DNA of 32,692 nt from Thermoanaerobaculia bacterium. GTDB taxonomy: Bacteria > Acidobacteriota > Thermoanaerobaculia > Multivoradales > JAHEKO01. The position numbers and the translations under genes were made by a program. This document shows, in pieces, positions 31,772-32,692 of the stretch; positions within the stretch are counted from its first letter, which is position 1, and each line of letters opens with the position of its first letter. The notes under the pieces were generated by a model. That model was given only the letters and a program-made list of their open reading frames with translations. It did not search any database and was not told the origin of the DNA. The stretch is from positions 6,111-38,802 of the forward strand of contig CAMYOG010000008.1 of assembly GCA_947259925.1 (NCBI GenBank), read 5' to 3'.

Positions 31772-32692
31772 CTAGTCCGACGCCGTAGAGAGCGCGTAGA
31801 CGTGGTCCTTGCCGCGCACGACCATCGTGCCGTCGGAGATCGCGGGAGTGGTCATGACCACGTCTCCAAGGTCGTTCTCGGCCAGCACATCGTAGACCGG
31901 TCCCGAGCGGATCACGAAGGTCTTCCCCTCTTCCGAGGTGATGTAGAGCTTGCCGTCGGCAGCGACCGGTGAGCCGCTGAACGACGCGGCCTTGCCCACC
32001 CGCTGCCGGTAGACCAGCTCGCCCGTGGCCGCGTCGTGGACCGACATGCGGCCGTCGTTGTGCAGCATGTAGAGCCGCCCCTCGTAGAGGATCGGCGTCG
32101 GAATGTAGGTGCCGCCGCGCGTCACGCTCCAGACGATCCGCTCGCTCGAGGTTTGACCCTCGGTAAGAGAGAGGTCGCCGCGGCTGCCGGCCCGAATGGC
32201 GTAGATCGGCCGCACCGGCGGATAGCCGCCGGTGACGTAGACGACGCCGTCGCCGACGATCGGCGAGCCGACCGTGACCTCGGAGTTCGGTCCGAGGGTC
32301 CAGAGCTCGGCGCCGGTCCCGGCGTCGTAGCCGCGGATCGTCTTGCCGTTGGTCACCACCTCGGCCGGGCCGTCCGGGTTCGGGAGGACGTTGGGCGTGC
32401 CCCAGCTCGGGATCTCGTCGCGTGCGGTCCGCCACCTCTCCTCGCCGCTCTCGATGTCGAATGCGGCGACGAACGAGCCCCGCTGGATGTCGGTCTGCAC
32501 GATCACCAGCCCGTCGTGCAGGATGGGGGAGCTCGAGAAACCCCACTCGTACGAGGCGTCGTAGAACCAGCCGCTCGACAGGACGCCGAGGTCCTGGTGC
32601 CAGAGCTTTTCGCCGTCGACCGAGTATCCGAACAGACCCTCCGAGGCGAAGTGCACGATCAGGTGCTTGCCGTCGGTCACCGGCGTCGGATT
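31772..32692 (-). CDS. PQQ-type beta-propeller protein, C-terminal part (cut by window edge)
   Basis: The frame is open to the window end, so the N-terminus lies outside; 306 residues are visible. Repeated propeller strands of the PQQ-binding-like type occur about every 40-50 residues: NPTPVTDGKHLIVHFASEGL, FSSSPILHDGLVIVQ, FDIESGEERWRT, YDAGTGAELWTLGP, VGSPIVGDGVVYVTGG, TPILYEGRLYMLHND and GSPVAADGKLYITSEEG. The G-x-x-x-W and G-x-L-Y patterns are typical. It has no dehydrogenase active-site motif in this part. It is likely a periplasmic binding or scaffold propeller; outer-membrane assembly (BamB-like) or quinoprotein roles cannot be separated here. Confidence 0.85.
   Translation of the reverse strand, partial: NPTPVTDGKHLIVHFASEGLFGYSVDGEKLWHQDLGVLSSGWFYDASYEWGFSSSPILHDGLVIVQTDIQRGSFVAAFDIESGEERWRTARDEIPSWGTPNVLPNPDGPAEVVTNGKTIRGYDAGTGAELWTLGPNSEVTVGSPIVGDGVVYVTGGYPPVRPIYAIRAGSRGDLSLTEGQTSSERIVWSVTRGGTYIPTPILYEGRLYMLHNDGRMSVHDAATGELVYRQRVGKAASFSGSPVAADGKLYITSEEGKTFVIRSGPVYDVLAENDLGDVVMTTPAISDGTMVVRGKDHVYALSTASD

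Noticed and set aside
30135..32546. Long minus-strand open frame (about 800 codons) across the dehydratase, amidohydrolase and propeller genes
   Set aside because: It spans three well-supported genes and shows no recognisable domain; its composition is that of an antisense shadow.

Overview
The window is a GC-rich, densely packed bacterial segment. Nearly all of it is coding, on both strands, in short operons. Three proteins carry the von Willebrand 'VWFA-related' module that is greatly expanded in Acidobacteriota. There are also three exported beta-lactamase-fold serine hydrolases, two sulfatase/alkaline-phosphatase-superfamily proteins, a large Asp-box (sortilin-like) propeller protein and two exported amidohydrolases. 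This mix fits an acidobacterial heterotroph that breaks down peptides and polymers. The phylum is inferred from family content only; there is no rRNA or other phylogenetic marker here.

Layout. 1-198 is the 5' end of an SGNH/GDSL-type gene running off the left edge. 330-1787 is a serine hydrolase, convergent with a four-gene minus-strand unit read from 8551 down to 1784 (VWFA, TPR, VWFA, sulfatase-like lipoprotein); its first three genes overlap by 4 nt at each junction. At 8615-8932 a short reading frame joins the N-terminus of a membrane glycosyltransferase to the C-terminal TPR tail of another protein. 8962-10053 is a YkvI-type membrane protein. 14065 down to 10057 holds a serine hydrolase, an M20 peptidase and a GDA1/CD39-type nucleoside phosphatase lipoprotein. 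Diverging from these are a tandem-VWA protein (14136-16571) and an amidohydrolase lipoprotein (16627-18012). A small membrane protein (18009-18776, minus) diverges from a membrane-anchored sulfatase-like protein (18862-21318). 28956 down to 21315 holds a molybdopterin oxidoreductase, a serine hydrolase, the Asp-box protein, a PPC/DUF296 protein and a small secreted protein. The right end carries a structured non-coding stretch, a PLP threonine/serine dehydratase, an exported amidohydrolase and the 3' part of a PQQ-type beta-propeller gene.

Most products carry signal peptides or lipoboxes, so the region looks like a set of periplasmic or surface hydrolases for peptides, nucleotides, sulfate/phosphate esters and N-acyl or ester compounds. 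No transcription regulator, transposase, tRNA, rRNA or CRISPR array is visible.

The most unusual parts are: (i) 29087-29408, which has a 16-codon ORF with a near-perfect Shine-Dalgarno, two mutually exclusive hairpins, a strong intrinsic terminator and a perfect 21-bp-arm palindrome with two internal hairpins ending exactly at the next start codon; (ii) the chimeric frame at 8615; (iii) -10-like hexamers 6-8 nt before several start codons that lack a Shine-Dalgarno, which suggests leaderless mRNAs; (iv) three convergent gene pairs that share one CTAG as both stop codons.
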